Assembly (NCBI GenBank): GCA_016219375.1
Contig: JACRNC010000005.1
Span: 1-64,000, forward strand
DNA: 64,000 bases
Source: Burkholderiales bacterium
Lineage (GTDB): Bacteria > Pseudomonadota > Gammaproteobacteria > Burkholderiales > Burkholderiaceae_C
Direction: 5' to 3'
Positions 8,485 through 17,389 of the stretch are shown here, in pieces (position 1 is the stretch's first letter; every line of letters starts with the position of its first letter). Both the position numbers and the translations under genes were made by a program. A model generated the notes under the pieces. The model was not told where the DNA came from and searched no databases. It was given only the letters and a program-made list of their open reading frames with translations.

Positions 8485-10242
8485 TCAGAAGCTGGTCCAG
8501 TCGTCGTCAGCCACGGCCGGCTGGGCGGCGCTGGGTGCAGCCGGTGCCGGGCGGGCTGCACGGGGCGCCGGGGCCATAGGCTCGGTCTTCAGGGACGGTT
8601 TGACGGCCGGGTGACTGGCGGGCTGGGACGACGGCTTGGGCAGGGCGGCCAGCGGGCGGGTGCTGGCGGGTGCCGCTGACGGCCGTGCGGCAGCGTCGTG
8701 GCCCAGGCGGAAGACGCCCACCGCATGCACCATCGCATCGGCCTGGGCCTTCAGGCTCTCGGCGGCCGCGGCGCTTTCTTCCACCAGCGCGGCGTTCTGC
8801 TGCGTGACGGTGTCCATCTGCACCAGGGCGGTGTTGACCTGGCCGATGCCGGCGCTCTGCTCGCGGCTGGCCGAGGCGATCTGGCCGACGATGTCGTCCA
8901 CGGCCTGGATGGCGGTGACGATCTGCTGCATCTGCTCGCCCGCGGCATCCACCAGCCGGCTGCCGGCGTCCACGCGCTCGGTGCTGGCGGTGATCAGGCT
9001 CTTGATCTCCTTGGCGGCTTCGGCGCTGCGCTGGGCCAGCGCCCGCACCTCGCCGGCCACCACGGCAAAGCCGCGGCCCTGCTCGCCGGCGCGGGCGGCT
9101 TCAACGGCCGCGTTCAAGGCCAGGATGTTGGTCTGGAAGGCGATGCCGTCGATCACGCTGATGATCTCGACGATGCGGCGGCTGCTGTCCTGGATCTCGC
9201 GCATGGTCTCGACCACCTGGCTGACCGTGCGCCCGCCCTCCACCGCGCTGGTGGTGGCCTGCTGGGTCAGGCCGTTGGCCTCGCGGGCATGCTGGGCGTT
9301 CTGCTCCACCGTGCCGGTGAGCTGCTCCATGCTGGCTGCGGTCTGCTGCAGGCTGCTGGCCTGCTCCTCGGTGCGCTGGCTCAAGTCGGCGTTGCCCGTG
9401 GCGATCTGCTGTGAGGCCGTGGCCACGCTCTCCGCGCCGGCGCGCACATGGGAGACGATGTCCACCAGCCCGCCCTGCATGGTGCGCAGTGCAGCGAGCA
9501 GCTCGGCCAGCTCGTCGCGGCCACGTGGCTCGATGCGCACGTTGAGGTTGCCTTCGGCGACGGCGCGGGCCACTTCCACGGCCTTGTGCACCGGGGCCAC
9601 GATGGAGCGGGTGATGAGCCAGGCGGTGGCGGCCGCCAGCAGCGTGCCGATGATCAGCGCCGCAACGACCACCACATCGACCCGGCGCACGGCGGCCTGC
9701 GTCTCGTCGGCTGCGGCCCGCATGCGGCGGGTCTGCATCTCAACCAGGCTGGTGAGCGTGTCCAGATAGACCATCTGCATCGGCCGCAACTGGGACTCCA
9801 GCGAGGCGACTGCGGCCTCGTATTCGCCCCTGTCCAGCAGTGCGATGTAGCTGTCGCGCGCGGCGAGGAAGGCCTCACGCTTTTGCTTCATGTCCTGCAG
9901 GCCCTGGCGCATCTCCGGCGCGCGCACGGTGCGTTCCAGCTCGACCAGCACGGCCTGCGCCTTGGTCTGCAGCTGGCGCATGGTGGCGCGGTCGCGCTGC
10001 TGGGCTTCGGCGCTCTTGAACAGCGCCAGGTTGCGGATCAGCCGGGCTTGCTGGTTGGCAATGTCCTTGAGCTCTGTGAAGTGAGCCACCTTGGGCACCT
10101 GGTCGTCGATGACCAGATTGAAGGCGGCGTGGATGCCATTGACCTGGTTGATCACCAGGGCACCGAGGATGAACAGCAGCGAGAGCACAGCGGCAAAGCC
10201 GGCCATCAACCGCACGGAGATCTTGAAGTTGGCGAGTTGCAT
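8485..10242 (-). CDS. Methyl-accepting chemotaxis protein with CheR-docking tail
   Basis: A 585-residue transmembrane chemoreceptor: first membrane helix around residues 8-28, a four-helix-bundle periplasmic domain, second membrane helix near 185-205, HAMP, and a cytoplasmic hairpin whose tip reads [20 protein letters not shown]. Methylation-helix Glu/Gln pairs are visible. The protein ends DDDWTSF, resembling the xWxxF pentapeptide that tethers CheR/CheB. An ATG four codons earlier (10254) is possible, but GAGGA lies five bases before the chosen start. A sigma-28-like promoter lies upstream (10315-10342). It is not in an operon with other che genes here. The ligand is unknown. Confidence 0.93.
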   Translation of the reverse strand: MQLANFKISVRLMAGFAAVLSLLFILGALVINQVNGIHAAFNLVIDDQVPKVAHFTELKDIANQQARLIRNLALFKSAEAQQRDRATMRQLQTKAQAVLVELERTVRAPEMRQGLQDMKQKREAFLAARDSYIALLDRGEYEAAVASLESQLRPMQMVYLDTLTSLVEMQTRRMRAAADETQAAVRRVDVVVVAALIIGTLLAAATAWLITRSIVAPVHKAVEVARAVAEGNLNVRIEPRGRDELAELLAALRTMQGGLVDIVSHVRAGAESVATASQQIATGNADLSQRTEEQASSLQQTAASMEQLTGTVEQNAQHAREANGLTQQATTSAVEGGRTVSQVVETMREIQDSSRRIVEIISVIDGIAFQTNILALNAAVEAARAGEQGRGFAVVAGEVRALAQRSAEAAKEIKSLITASTERVDAGSRLVDAAGEQMQQIVTAIQAVDDIVGQIASASREQSAGIGQVNTALVQMDTVTQQNAALVEESAAAAESLKAQADAMVHAVGVFRLGHDAAARPSAAPASTRPLAALPKPSSQPASHPAVKPSLKTEPMAPAPRAARPAPAAPSAAQPAVADDDWTSF

Positions 10243-10314
10243 GTTGGTCCTCATCGGCGGCGCCGGGGACCGACAGCCGCGGGGCCCGCGGGTCGCGGGG
10301 CCACTTGGGGTGGG

Positions 10315-10342
10315 TTATCGGAGGGGTTAACCCGCCGCTTGA
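10315..10342 (-). promoter_or_regulatory. Sigma-28 (FliA)-like promoter of the chemoreceptor
   Basis: On the minus strand TCAAG (10338-10342) precedes TCCGATAA (10315-10322), close to the flagellar consensus TAAAG...GCCGATAA. The spacing is one base longer than ideal. It lies about 73 bases before the receptor start. Confidence 0.5.
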
Positions 10343-10401
10343 GAAAGGTAAGCGGCCACTTTCTGCGGTAGATCAAGCGATCGCGTTGCGCGCCGCCGGG
10401 C

Positions 10402-12456
10402 TCAGCCGGCCGTGCTCATCAGCCGCTTCATCCACTCCAGCAGCAGCACCGGCAGCCGCTCCGGCTGAGGCAGCAGGCCGTACTGCCCGGGGCCGAAGAT
10501 GTGCGGCAGGTAGTCGCGCGCCTGGCGGTCGATGGTCAGGCAAAAGGGCGAGCAGCCCTGCAGCCGGGCCTCGACGATGGCCTGGCGCAGGTCTTCCACG
10601 CCGTGGCGGCCTTCGTACTCGTCGCGGTCGTTGGGCTTGCCGTCTGAGAGCAGCAGCAGCAGCCGGTGCGCGGCCGGCTGGCGCATGAGCTGCTGGGTGA
10701 CATGCCGCACAGCCGCGCCGGCGCGGGTGTAGTGCTCGGGCTCCAGGCCGGCGATGCGCCTCGCCACGGCCGGGCCGGGCGGCTCGTCGAAGCGCTTGAG
10801 GGCGCGCACCACCACGCGCTGCGCGCCCTCGCCGCTGAAGGCGTGGATGGCGTGCGGCTCGCCCAGGGCGTCCAGTGCCTCGGCCACCAGCAGCAGGGCC
10901 TCGCGCTCCACGTCGATGATGCGGCGCTGGCCGGCCACCCAGCTGTCGGTGGAGCCGCTGGCGTCCACCAGCAGGGCGATGGCGGTGTCGCGGCGCTGCG
11001 GCGAGCGGGCGCGGTAGAGCCGGTCGCTGGGCGGCAGGCCGGCGGCGCGGTCGGCCGCGGCGGCCACGCAGGCGTCCAGGTCCAGCTCCTCGCCATCGGT
11101 GCGCTGGCGCAGCCAGACGCGGTGGCTGCGCAGCATCTCGAACTGGCGCCGCACCTGCGTGAGCAGCGCGCGGTGCTCGTCGCGGGCGCGGGTGATCCAC
11201 TCATCCGGGCCGTCGGCCGCGGGCAGCAGCCACACCCGGGCGCCGGGGTGGCGATAGCGGCCGGCGGCATGGTCCCACTCCGGGTAGCAGAGGGCCGTGG
11301 GCTCGGGCGCCGACGATGCCGCCGCCTCGCCGCGGGCGCGGGCCTCGGGCGCGTCGTCGCTGAGCAGCACCTCGCGAGCGCGGTCTGGCGTGGCCACCAG
11401 ACGGGCTTCTTCCAGCTCGGAGACGGCGTCGGCCATCTCCTGCGAGGCGCTGCCGGCTTCGCGGTCGGTGGGGCGCTGCAGGCCCAGCGGGTCCTCGGCC
11501 TTCTCCATGCCTTCACCGGTCTGGATCATCCAGGCGCCGGGGTCGCTGTCGTCCTCGTCCTCGGGCGACTCGCGCACCTTGGGGCGGCGGGCCATGCGGG
11601 CGGAGGGGGCGCTCGCGCCGGGCAGATCGTCGGGCAGCGCGCCGTCCAGTTGCTCGGCGCGGGGCGGCGGCTCGCGCCAGTCGCCCAGCCAGGCGTCGGG
11701 CTGCAGCGCCGGGCCGCGCAGCTTGAGCAGATCCGGCCACTGGGCGAGCAGGGTGTCGGCCTCGGCACGGGCACGTGCCCAGTGCTCGGTGGGGGCGGCG
11801 TGCTGCTGCGCCACAGGCGCGGCCAGCACGCGGCGCAGGCGCTGCTCCACGGCGCCCAGGCCGCCACGGGGCAGGGCGCGGGCGGCGCGCGCGGCGGCGG
11901 CCTCGTCGCGCCAGGCAGCCAGCGCCGTGGCCTGGCCGGGCAGGCGGCGCAGCAGATCGGCGTCGGCGGCGTCGGCCTCCAGCAGGCGATAGAGGTCGGC
12001 GGCCAGCCAGTCGCGGGCGGTGTCCCGGCCGCTGGTGCGCGGGTCCGCAGGGCCGTGGATGCCGGGCTGGTCCAGGCTGCCGCGCATGGCGCGTGCCGTC
12101 TGCTGCAGGGCCATCAGCCGCCAGCGGGCCAGGGCCTGGTCGGCATCCAGCCCCGGCAGCTGCGCCGGCAGCCAGATGGCCTGGCCATCGGTGGCGGGCA
12201 CCGGCTCGCGCATGCGCGTGGCCTCGAAGGCCAGCAGCCGGCGCAGCAGCGTGGGCGGGGCCGGGGGAAGGGCGGCCCGGATGGGCCAGGCGCGGCCCCA
12301 CACGGCCTGCAGCAGCAGGCCGATGCGCTCGGCATGGTCGGCCAGCGCGGGCGGCGGCGGGCCGGCCTGGGCCTCGCGGCGGCGCAGCCACAGCGCCTGG
12401 GCATAGGCGGTGACATGCCGCGCCGCGTCGTGCAGGACGTCTTCGGCTTCGGCCAT
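10402..12456 (-). CDS. norD: Nitric oxide reductase activation protein NorD
   Basis: A 684-residue cytoplasmic protein with a C-terminal von Willebrand A domain from about residue 490. The metal-ion site shows ALLVDASGSTDSW (DxSxS), HYTRAGAAVRH (the Thr) and LLLLSDGKPNDRDEYEGRHG (the Asp). The N-terminal two thirds is helical and Arg/Ala-rich with an acidic linker. NorD works with the MoxR-type ATPase NorQ to insert the non-haem iron into NorB and activate NO reductase. It is the last gene of the nor operon, 99 bases after norQ. Length and domain order match NorD of denitrifiers. Confidence 0.93.
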   Translation of the reverse strand: MAEAEDVLHDAARHVTAYAQALWLRRREAQAGPPPPALADHAERIGLLLQAVWGRAWPIRAALPPAPPTLLRRLLAFEATRMREPVPATDGQAIWLPAQLPGLDADQALARWRLMALQQTARAMRGSLDQPGIHGPADPRTSGRDTARDWLAADLYRLLEADAADADLLRRLPGQATALAAWRDEAAAARAARALPRGGLGAVEQRLRRVLAAPVAQQHAAPTEHWARARAEADTLLAQWPDLLKLRGPALQPDAWLGDWREPPPRAEQLDGALPDDLPGASAPSARMARRPKVRESPEDEDDSDPGAWMIQTGEGMEKAEDPLGLQRPTDREAGSASQEMADAVSELEEARLVATPDRAREVLLSDDAPEARARGEAAASSAPEPTALCYPEWDHAAGRYRHPGARVWLLPAADGPDEWITRARDEHRALLTQVRRQFEMLRSHRVWLRQRTDGEELDLDACVAAAADRAAGLPPSDRLYRARSPQRRDTAIALLVDASGSTDSWVAGQRRIIDVEREALLLVAEALDALGEPHAIHAFSGEGAQRVVVRALKRFDEPPGPAVARRIAGLEPEHYTRAGAAVRHVTQQLMRQPAAHRLLLLLSDGKPNDRDEYEGRHGVEDLRQAIVEARLQGCSPFCLTIDRQARDYLPHIFGPGQYGLLPQPERLPVLLLEWMKRLMSTAG

Positions 12457-12555
12457 CGCGGGCGTTGCGGCTCAGTAGGGGTGAATGAGCCCGGCGTGTC
12501 CGAGCCCGCGGGTCGTGTCGGTCAACGCAGGCATGGCCGGTACGCCGACGCCTTC

Positions 12556-13398
12556 TCAGGCGAAGGTCAGGTCCACCAGGTCGCGCATGGCGCCTACCAG
12601 CGTGGGCTCGTCCGACAGCGGGGACACGATGGCCACGCGGCAGGCCTGCTTCACGTCCACGCCGGCGGCGATCAGCCGGGCGGCAGCCACCAGCAGCCGG
12701 GTGCTGGGCACCTCGGCCAGGCCGCGGTCCTGCAGGCCGCGCAGCTGCCGCGCCAGGGCCACCAGGCCGGCGGCGGTGGCCTCGTCCACGCCGCTTTCGG
12801 CCGCGACGATGCGCGCCTCGCGCGGCGCGTCGGGGAAGTCGAACTCCAGTGCCACGAAGCGCTGCCGCGTGCTGGGCTTGAGGTCCTTGAGCATGCGCTG
12901 GTAGCCCGGGTTGTAGGAGACGACCAGCATGAAGCCGGGCGCGGCCTGCAGCGTCTCGCCGGTCTTGTCGATGGGCAGCAGCCGCCGGTGGTCGGTCAGC
13001 GGGTGCAGCACGACGATGGTGTCGGCGCGGGCCTCCACCACCTCGTCCAGGTAGCAGATGGCGCCTTCGCGCACGGCGCGGGTGAGCGGGCCGTCCTGCC
13101 ACGCGGTGCCGTCATGGCGGATGAGGAAGCGCCCGACCAGGTCGCTGGCGGCCAGGTCGTCGTGGCAGGAGATGGTGATGAGCGGCCGCTTGAGCCGCCA
13201 GGCCATGTGCTCGACGAACCGCGTCTTGCCGCAGCCCGTCGGGCCCTTGAGCATCACCGCCAGGCGCTGGGCATGGGCCTGCTCGAAGACCTGGACCTCG
13301 TTGCCCTGGGCCAGGTACCAGGGCTCGTCGGCCGGCCCCGCGGGGCCGGCGGCGGCGGGCGGCGTGGCGGGCGGCCTGGGGGTGAGGTCCGCCCTCAC
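12556..13398 (-). CDS. norQ: MoxR-type AAA+ ATPase NorQ
   Basis: A 280-residue AAA+ protein: Walker A GPTGCGKT at 52-59, then [18 protein letters not shown], Walker [14 protein letters not shown], sensor [23 protein letters not shown] (sensor 1 and arginine finger region). This is the NorQ/CbbQ subfamily, which remodels metalloenzymes together with a VWA partner (NorD). It starts with GTG overlapping the norB stop as GTGA, so translation is coupled to norB. The N-terminal 25 residues are Pro/Ala-rich and probably disordered. Confidence 0.95.
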   Translation of the reverse strand: MRADLTPRPPATPPAAAGPAGPADEPWYLAQGNEVQVFEQAHAQRLAVMLKGPTGCGKTRFVEHMAWRLKRPLITISCHDDLAASDLVGRFLIRHDGTAWQDGPLTRAVREGAICYLDEVVEARADTIVVLHPLTDHRRLLPIDKTGETLQAAPGFMLVVSYNPGYQRMLKDLKPSTRQRFVALEFDFPDAPREARIVAAESGVDEATAAGLVALARQLRGLQDRGLAEVPSTRLLVAAARLIAAGVDVKQACRVAIVSPLSDEPTLVGAMRDLVDLTFA

Positions 13399-14783
13399 GG
13401 CATGACCATGCGCGGGCCGCTGGCGATGCTGCCGGCGCGCGGCTCGCCCACGGCCTCATCGGTGACGGCAAAGCGCGGCGCGTAGCGGAAGAAGTCCCAG
13501 ATGAAGAGCGCCACGCCCAGGGCGAACAGGCTGGCCGTGGCCACCAGCATCACGAAGTGCACCTGGATCTTGAGCTGGGTGTCCAGGTAGCCCAGGCCCA
13601 GGATGCGCTCCAGGTAGACCTGGCCGATGCCCGCGGTGGCAAAGGACAGCGTCATGCCGAACATGCCGGCAATCTGCAGCCAGAAGGCCCAGTAGCCCAG
13701 CGTGCGGTTGGTGTCGCGGCGGTCGGGCGTGAAGCTGGGCAATGCGTAGCTGATCATGACCATCACGATCATGGCGTAGGCGCCATAGAAGGCCGCGTGA
13801 CCGTGCATGGCGGTGACCATGGTGCCGTGGGTCCACTTGTTGACCGACGGCCAGGTGTGGGCCAGGCCCAGCAGCCCGGCGCCGAAGAGCGTGAACACCG
13901 CGCTGCCGATGGTCCAGTGCAGGGCCAGCGTGTTGGGGTGGCTCAGGCCCGAGCGGCGCATGGCGGTGTAGGCATACATGGCCATGCCGACCAGGGCCAC
14001 CGGCTCCAGTGCGCTGAAGAACCCGCCGATGGGCAGCCAATACTGCGGCACGCCCACCCAGTAGTAGTGGTGCGCCGTGCCCAGGATGCCGGCGATGAAC
14101 ACCAGGCCCACGATCACGTAGAGCCACTTCTCCATCACCTCGCGGTCGGCGCCCGACAGCCGGATCAGCAGATAGGCCAGGAAGCCGCCCTGGATCATCT
14201 CCCACACGCCCTCCACCCACAGGTGGATCGTCCACCAGCGGTAGAAGATGGAGATGGTGTAGTTCTCGTACTCCAGCAGCGCGGGCAGGTAGAGCACCGC
14301 AGCCAGCGCCAGGCCCAGCAGCAGCACGCCCTCGGTGGTGGTGAAGCGGCCGGATTTGCGGATGGTCATCAGGATGTTGTAGAGGAACATCAGCATGACG
14401 ATGACGATCACGATCTTGCTGGGCAGCGGCTGCTCCAGCAGCTTGTTGCCGGTGCCGTAGCGGAACAGGTAGCCGATCACCGTGGCCAGGCCCATCAGCA
14501 CCCACAGCCCGAGCTGGACGTAGGCCAGCTTGACGCTGTGCAGCTCGGTGCGGGATTCGTCCGGCACCATCCAGTAGGTGGCGCCCATGAAGCCGGTCAG
14601 CACCCACACCACCAGCAGGTTGGTGTGGATCATCTTGGTCACGTCGAACGGCAGGATGTAGAGCAGCGGGTCCGGCCCCAGGTACTTGGCGGCCGACAGC
14701 AGCCCGAAGACGATCTGCAGGCCGAACAGCACCATGGCCACGGCGAAGTACCAGTAGGCCACCTGTTGTGAGCGGTATCTCAT
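13395..14783 (-). CDS. norB: Nitric oxide reductase large subunit NorB (cNor type)
   Basis: A 462-residue integral membrane haem-copper-type protein with about 12 helices. Haem and Fe_B ligands are in the expected segments: [44 protein letters not shown] (the HH pair) and [20 protein letters not shown]. Helix-borne Glu residues needed for cNor proton delivery are present (VEGVWE and the [10 protein letters not shown] segment). It reduces two NO to N2O in the cytoplasmic membrane, taking electrons from NorC. It lacks the N-terminal quinol-oxidising extension of qNor, agreeing with a separate norC 28 bases upstream. Confidence 0.97.
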   Translation of the reverse strand: MRYRSQQVAYWYFAVAMVLFGLQIVFGLLSAAKYLGPDPLLYILPFDVTKMIHTNLLVVWVLTGFMGATYWMVPDESRTELHSVKLAYVQLGLWVLMGLATVIGYLFRYGTGNKLLEQPLPSKIVIVIVMLMFLYNILMTIRKSGRFTTTEGVLLLGLALAAVLYLPALLEYENYTISIFYRWWTIHLWVEGVWEMIQGGFLAYLLIRLSGADREVMEKWLYVIVGLVFIAGILGTAHHYYWVGVPQYWLPIGGFFSALEPVALVGMAMYAYTAMRRSGLSHPNTLALHWTIGSAVFTLFGAGLLGLAHTWPSVNKWTHGTMVTAMHGHAAFYGAYAMIVMVMISYALPSFTPDRRDTNRTLGYWAFWLQIAGMFGMTLSFATAGIGQVYLERILGLGYLDTQLKIQVHFVMLVATASLFALGVALFIWDFFRYAPRFAVTDEAVGEPRAGSIASGPRMVMP

Positions 14784-14811
14784 GTGCGGGCTCCGTGGGG
14801 TTCGTTCTGCG

Positions 14812-15705
14812 TCACTTCAGTGTGGCCAGGTAGGCCACCAGCTGGTCGATCTGCTCGGGCTTGAGCGACTGCGCATAAGTGGCCGGCATGAACGACGTGC
14901 CGCCTGCCGAGTACATCGCCCCCGGCACCAGGTAGGCGCTGGGGTGGGTGATGGACTCGCGGATGTAGCCGGCTGCATCCTTGGCCTGGCCCTTGTAGTC
15001 GGGCGCGCCCACGTGCTGCGCAGCGCGCGTTGCCAGCCCGGCCAGCGACGGCCCGGCCAGATTGACCCCTGGCGCCACCGAGTGGCAAGCGGTGCAGTTG
15101 GGCGTGACCGAGCGGAACAGTGCCTGGCCCAGGGCGATCGGGTCCTGGCTGCCGGCCATCGGGCGCGCGCCCGGCGGCTGCTGGCCCGGCGCGGCGCCCG
15201 GCTGGCCGTTGCCCCCGGTGGCCTCGACGGCTCCCTGAGCCTGGGCGGCGGTCTGGTCGGTACCGGGCAGCGTGGCCCCCGAGACCAGGATGGGCCGCGG
15301 CGGCCAGCCTTGGTTGTCGATCTTGCTGACCCAGTCCAGGAAGGCGATCAGATCGGTGATCTCCTGGTCGGCAAGGTTCTGCTTGGGCATCAGCCGGCGG
15401 TGGCGCTGCTCGTCATAGAAGCGCGAAGGGTCGCGCATGTAGGCCTGCAGATAAGCCTCGCCGCGGTGCTGGGTGATCTTGGTCAGGTCGGGCGCGTAGT
15501 AGGCGCCTTCGCCCATCAGCGTGTGGCAGTTGACGCAGTTGTATTTGTGCCAAACATCTTTGCCGCGCGACACAGCGGGCGTGATGCTCTCGGCATTGGT
15601 GAGCTTGCCCACCTGGCGGTGGGTGTCGATGGTCAGCCCCAGGAAGACCAGGGCCGCCACCGCGGTGGAGCCGATGGCGAAGAGGCGGGATTGGCGCTTG
15701 TTCAT
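14812..15705 (-). CDS. norC: NorC-like membrane cytochrome c with two haem domains
   Basis: A 297-residue protein, about twice the usual NorC length. Residues 8-26 form the membrane anchor. The first haem site is CVNCH at 57-61 with probable axial Met106 (RRLMPKQNL), the classic NorC unit, including GEGAYYAPDLTKI. After a Gly/Pro/Gln-rich linker (about 140-185) comes a second cytochrome c domain with CTACH at 204-208 and probable axial Met273 (TSFMPATYAQSL). The first domain should feed NorB; the second may accept electrons from periplasmic donors or extend the wire (inferred). An AGGAG site precedes the start. The extra domain is the odd feature of this operon. Confidence 0.9.
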   Translation of the reverse strand: MNKRQSRLFAIGSTAVAALVFLGLTIDTHRQVGKLTNAESITPAVSRGKDVWHKYNCVNCHTLMGEGAYYAPDLTKITQHRGEAYLQAYMRDPSRFYDEQRHRRLMPKQNLADQEITDLIAFLDWVSKIDNQGWPPRPILVSGATLPGTDQTAAQAQGAVEATGGNGQPGAAPGQQPPGARPMAGSQDPIALGQALFRSVTPNCTACHSVAPGVNLAGPSLAGLATRAAQHVGAPDYKGQAKDAAGYIRESITHPSAYLVPGAMYSAGGTSFMPATYAQSLKPEQIDQLVAYLATLK

Positions 15706-15726
15706 GGCGTCTTGCTCCTGAAGGCG

Positions 15727-15852
15727 TCAGACGCCGATGCCCGACCAGTAGGTCAGGGCGATGCCGCCGGCGTAGACCACCGCCACCAGCATCAGGAGCA
15801 GGATCAGCGCGCTGACGATCTTCAGCACGCCATGCACGGCATGGGCTTGCAT
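15727..15852 (-). CDS. 41-residue single-helix membrane peptide heading the nor operon
   Basis: A very short gene with a strong AGAGGA site seven bases before its ATG. The product is a short amphipathic start (MQAHAVHGVLKIV), one membrane helix (about residues 12-33, rich in Leu/Val/Ala) and a tail ending LTYWSGIGV. It lies 21 bases upstream of norC on the same strand, so it should be the first gene of the operon. I do not recognise a named family. By size and position it resembles accessory peptides of respiratory oxidases (CydX or CcoQ-like); that comparison is an inference. Confidence 0.7.
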   Translation of the reverse strand: MQAHAVHGVLKIVSALILLLMLVAVVYAGGIALTYWSGIGV

Positions 15853-15875
15853 CGTGGGTCCTCTCGGGCTTGTTG

Positions 15876-15898
15876 TCCCCAAAACGGGGCAATCCGGG
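15876..15898. promoter_or_regulatory. Hairpin element in the nor / Mn-catalase intergenic region
   Basis: CCCC-AAAAC-GGGG followed by CAATCCGGG on the plus strand, equivalently a CCCC-GTTTT-GGGG hairpin in the 5' leader of the nor transcript about 24 bases before the peptide start. The same layout recurs at 27025-27047 with a changed but still paired stem. The 15853-16148 gap contains no other gene I can support. Confidence 0.5.
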
Positions 15899-16012
15899 TG
15901 CCCGTGGCCGACAAGCCTCTTGGGAGCCGTCCGTCTTGTTCAGCCGCATGTGCCTGATGCCGCTCGGCGCACGCGCAGGCGATGGTGAGCCACTACAGCA
16001 GCCGGCCTGCGG

Positions 16013-16027
16013 CTATCGGGCCGATAG
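16013..16027. promoter_or_regulatory. 15-bp palindrome upstream of manganese catalase
   Basis: CTATCGGGCCGATAG has perfect seven-base arms around one central base and lies in the divergent region between the nor operon and the catalase gene. It is a candidate operator; no regulator is identified. Confidence 0.45.
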
Positions 16028-16148
16028 GAATCGCCAGCGGCCGGCAGGGCGTGCGCACCCCACTCGGGATCGCCCCTTGCCGACCCGGCCACCGGCGGCG
16101 CCTGGCGCCTGCTGTGTCCCACCCCACCCGCTACACAAAGGAGTGCCC

Positions 16149-17093
16149 ATGTTCAGTCACAACAAGCGACTGCAGTACACGGTGCGTGTGAGCGAGTCCA
16201 ACCCTGCGCTGGCCAACCTGCTCCTGGAGCAGTTCGGCGGCCCGCAGGGCGAGCTCGCCGCGGCCATGCGTTACTTCACCCAAGGCCTGGCGGAGGAAGA
16301 CCCGGGCCGCAAGGACATGCTGCTGGACATCGCCACCGAGGAGCTGTCCCACCTGGAGGTCATCGGCACGCTGGTGGCCATGCTCAACCGCGGCAGCAAG
16401 GCCAAATATGCCGAGGCCGTGGACGCCGAGGCCGAGCAGTTCCGCAAGCTGCAGGGCACGGGTTGTGATTCGCACGTCACCCAGGTGCTCTATGGCGGCG
16501 GCCCGGCGCTGATCAACTCCGGCGGCCAGCTCTGGAACGCCGGCTACATCGACAGCATCGGCGACCCGACTTGCGACCTGCGCTCCAACATCGCCGCCGA
16601 GGCGCGCGCCAAGATCGTCTACGAGCGTCTCATCAACGCCACCGACGATCCCGGCGTGAAGGAGGCGCTGGGCTTCCTGATGACGCGCGAGATCGCCCAC
16701 CAGCAGTCGTTCGAGAAGGCGCTGTACTCCATCCAGCCCAACTTCCCGCCGGGCAAGCTGCCGGGCATGCCGAGCTTCACCAACGTGTACTTCAACATGA
16801 GCCAGGGTGAAGGCGACATGCGCGGGCCGTGGAACAGCGACGAGAACTTCACCGTCATCAGCGACCGCGAGCAGCAGTGCGCCGTGGACGGCGGCTCCGG
16901 CCTGCCCGAGGTGACGCTCAAGGCCGACGAGATGAAGGCGCTGGAGCAGATGACCCTGCGCCTGCGCTCCGACCCGCTGTCCGACCCGCTCACCGGGGCG
17001 GAACTGGGCTGGGGCGCGCCGGGCGAGGTCGTGCCCTCGTCCACCGTGCCGCAGGCCAAGGCCAACAAGGCCCGCGCCGGCAGCAAGAAGTAA
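16149..17093 (+). CDS. Manganese catalase
   Basis: A 314-residue ferritin-like dimanganese catalase that dismutates hydrogen peroxide in the cytoplasm. The start at 16149 follows AAGGAG by six bases; longer in-frame extensions upstream are non-coding. Metal ligands are visible in the four-helix bundle: Glu35 (QGELAAAMRYF), Glu65 and His68 (TEELSHLE), then the Glu of AEARAKIVYERL and the His of REIAHQQSF. The C-terminal part (PNFPPGKLPG, then FNMSQGEG and MRGPWN) is the usual extended arm that wraps the neighbouring subunit. It is divergent from the nor operon, so the pair may be a combined reactive-nitrogen and peroxide defence region (inferred). Confidence 0.95.
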   Translation: MFSHNKRLQYTVRVSESNPALANLLLEQFGGPQGELAAAMRYFTQGLAEEDPGRKDMLLDIATEELSHLEVIGTLVAMLNRGSKAKYAEAVDAEAEQFRKLQGTGCDSHVTQVLYGGGPALINSGGQLWNAGYIDSIGDPTCDLRSNIAAEARAKIVYERLINATDDPGVKEALGFLMTREIAHQQSFEKALYSIQPNFPPGKLPGMPSFTNVYFNMSQGEGDMRGPWNSDENFTVISDREQQCAVDGGSGLPEVTLKADEMKALEQMTLRLRSDPLSDPLTGAELGWGAPGEVVPSSTVPQAKANKARAGSKK

Positions 17094-17389
17094 GCCGCAC
17101 GGCCGGCCCGCCGCGCGGCCCGATGCGGGGCGCGTGGCGGGCTGGTGCACGGCCTGCTGCACCGGCCTGCCGTGGCGGGCCGATGCAGCGTCCTTGAGCA
17201 GCAAGCCGCATGCGTGAGGTGGCGGTCCACAGCGCATGCGGGGCAATGCCCCTGATCGAGACAAGCAATCACCCGCACGGCGCGATCGCCGCAAGATCAT
17301 CAGCGTCGGAACGACGCCCTCCACGGGCGCATCACCAGGACATCAGCGGGACATCACCGGAACCCTGAGCACACCACCAGCACATCATC
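17094..17389. other. Intergenic region without a recognisable gene
   Basis: This 296-base gap between Mn catalase and the ZIP transporter shows GC-rich short inverted repeats just after the catalase stop and an A/C-rich stretch with repeated ACATCA-like words before the transporter start. No ribosome binding site, small gene or T-tailed terminator stands out. Confidence 0.6.

Noticed and set aside
10666-13485. A very long plus-strand open frame (over 900 codons) opposite norD and norQ
   Set aside because: High GC removes stop codons from antisense frames. The translation is Gly/Ala/His/Arg-rich without domains, while the minus strand encodes clear NorD and NorQ.
15853-16148. A possible FNR/Dnr/NnrR site for the nor operon
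   Set aside because: TTG and CAA ends are present around 15873-15892, but the spacing is far longer than the TTGAT-N4-ATCAA consensus. I could not support a call.
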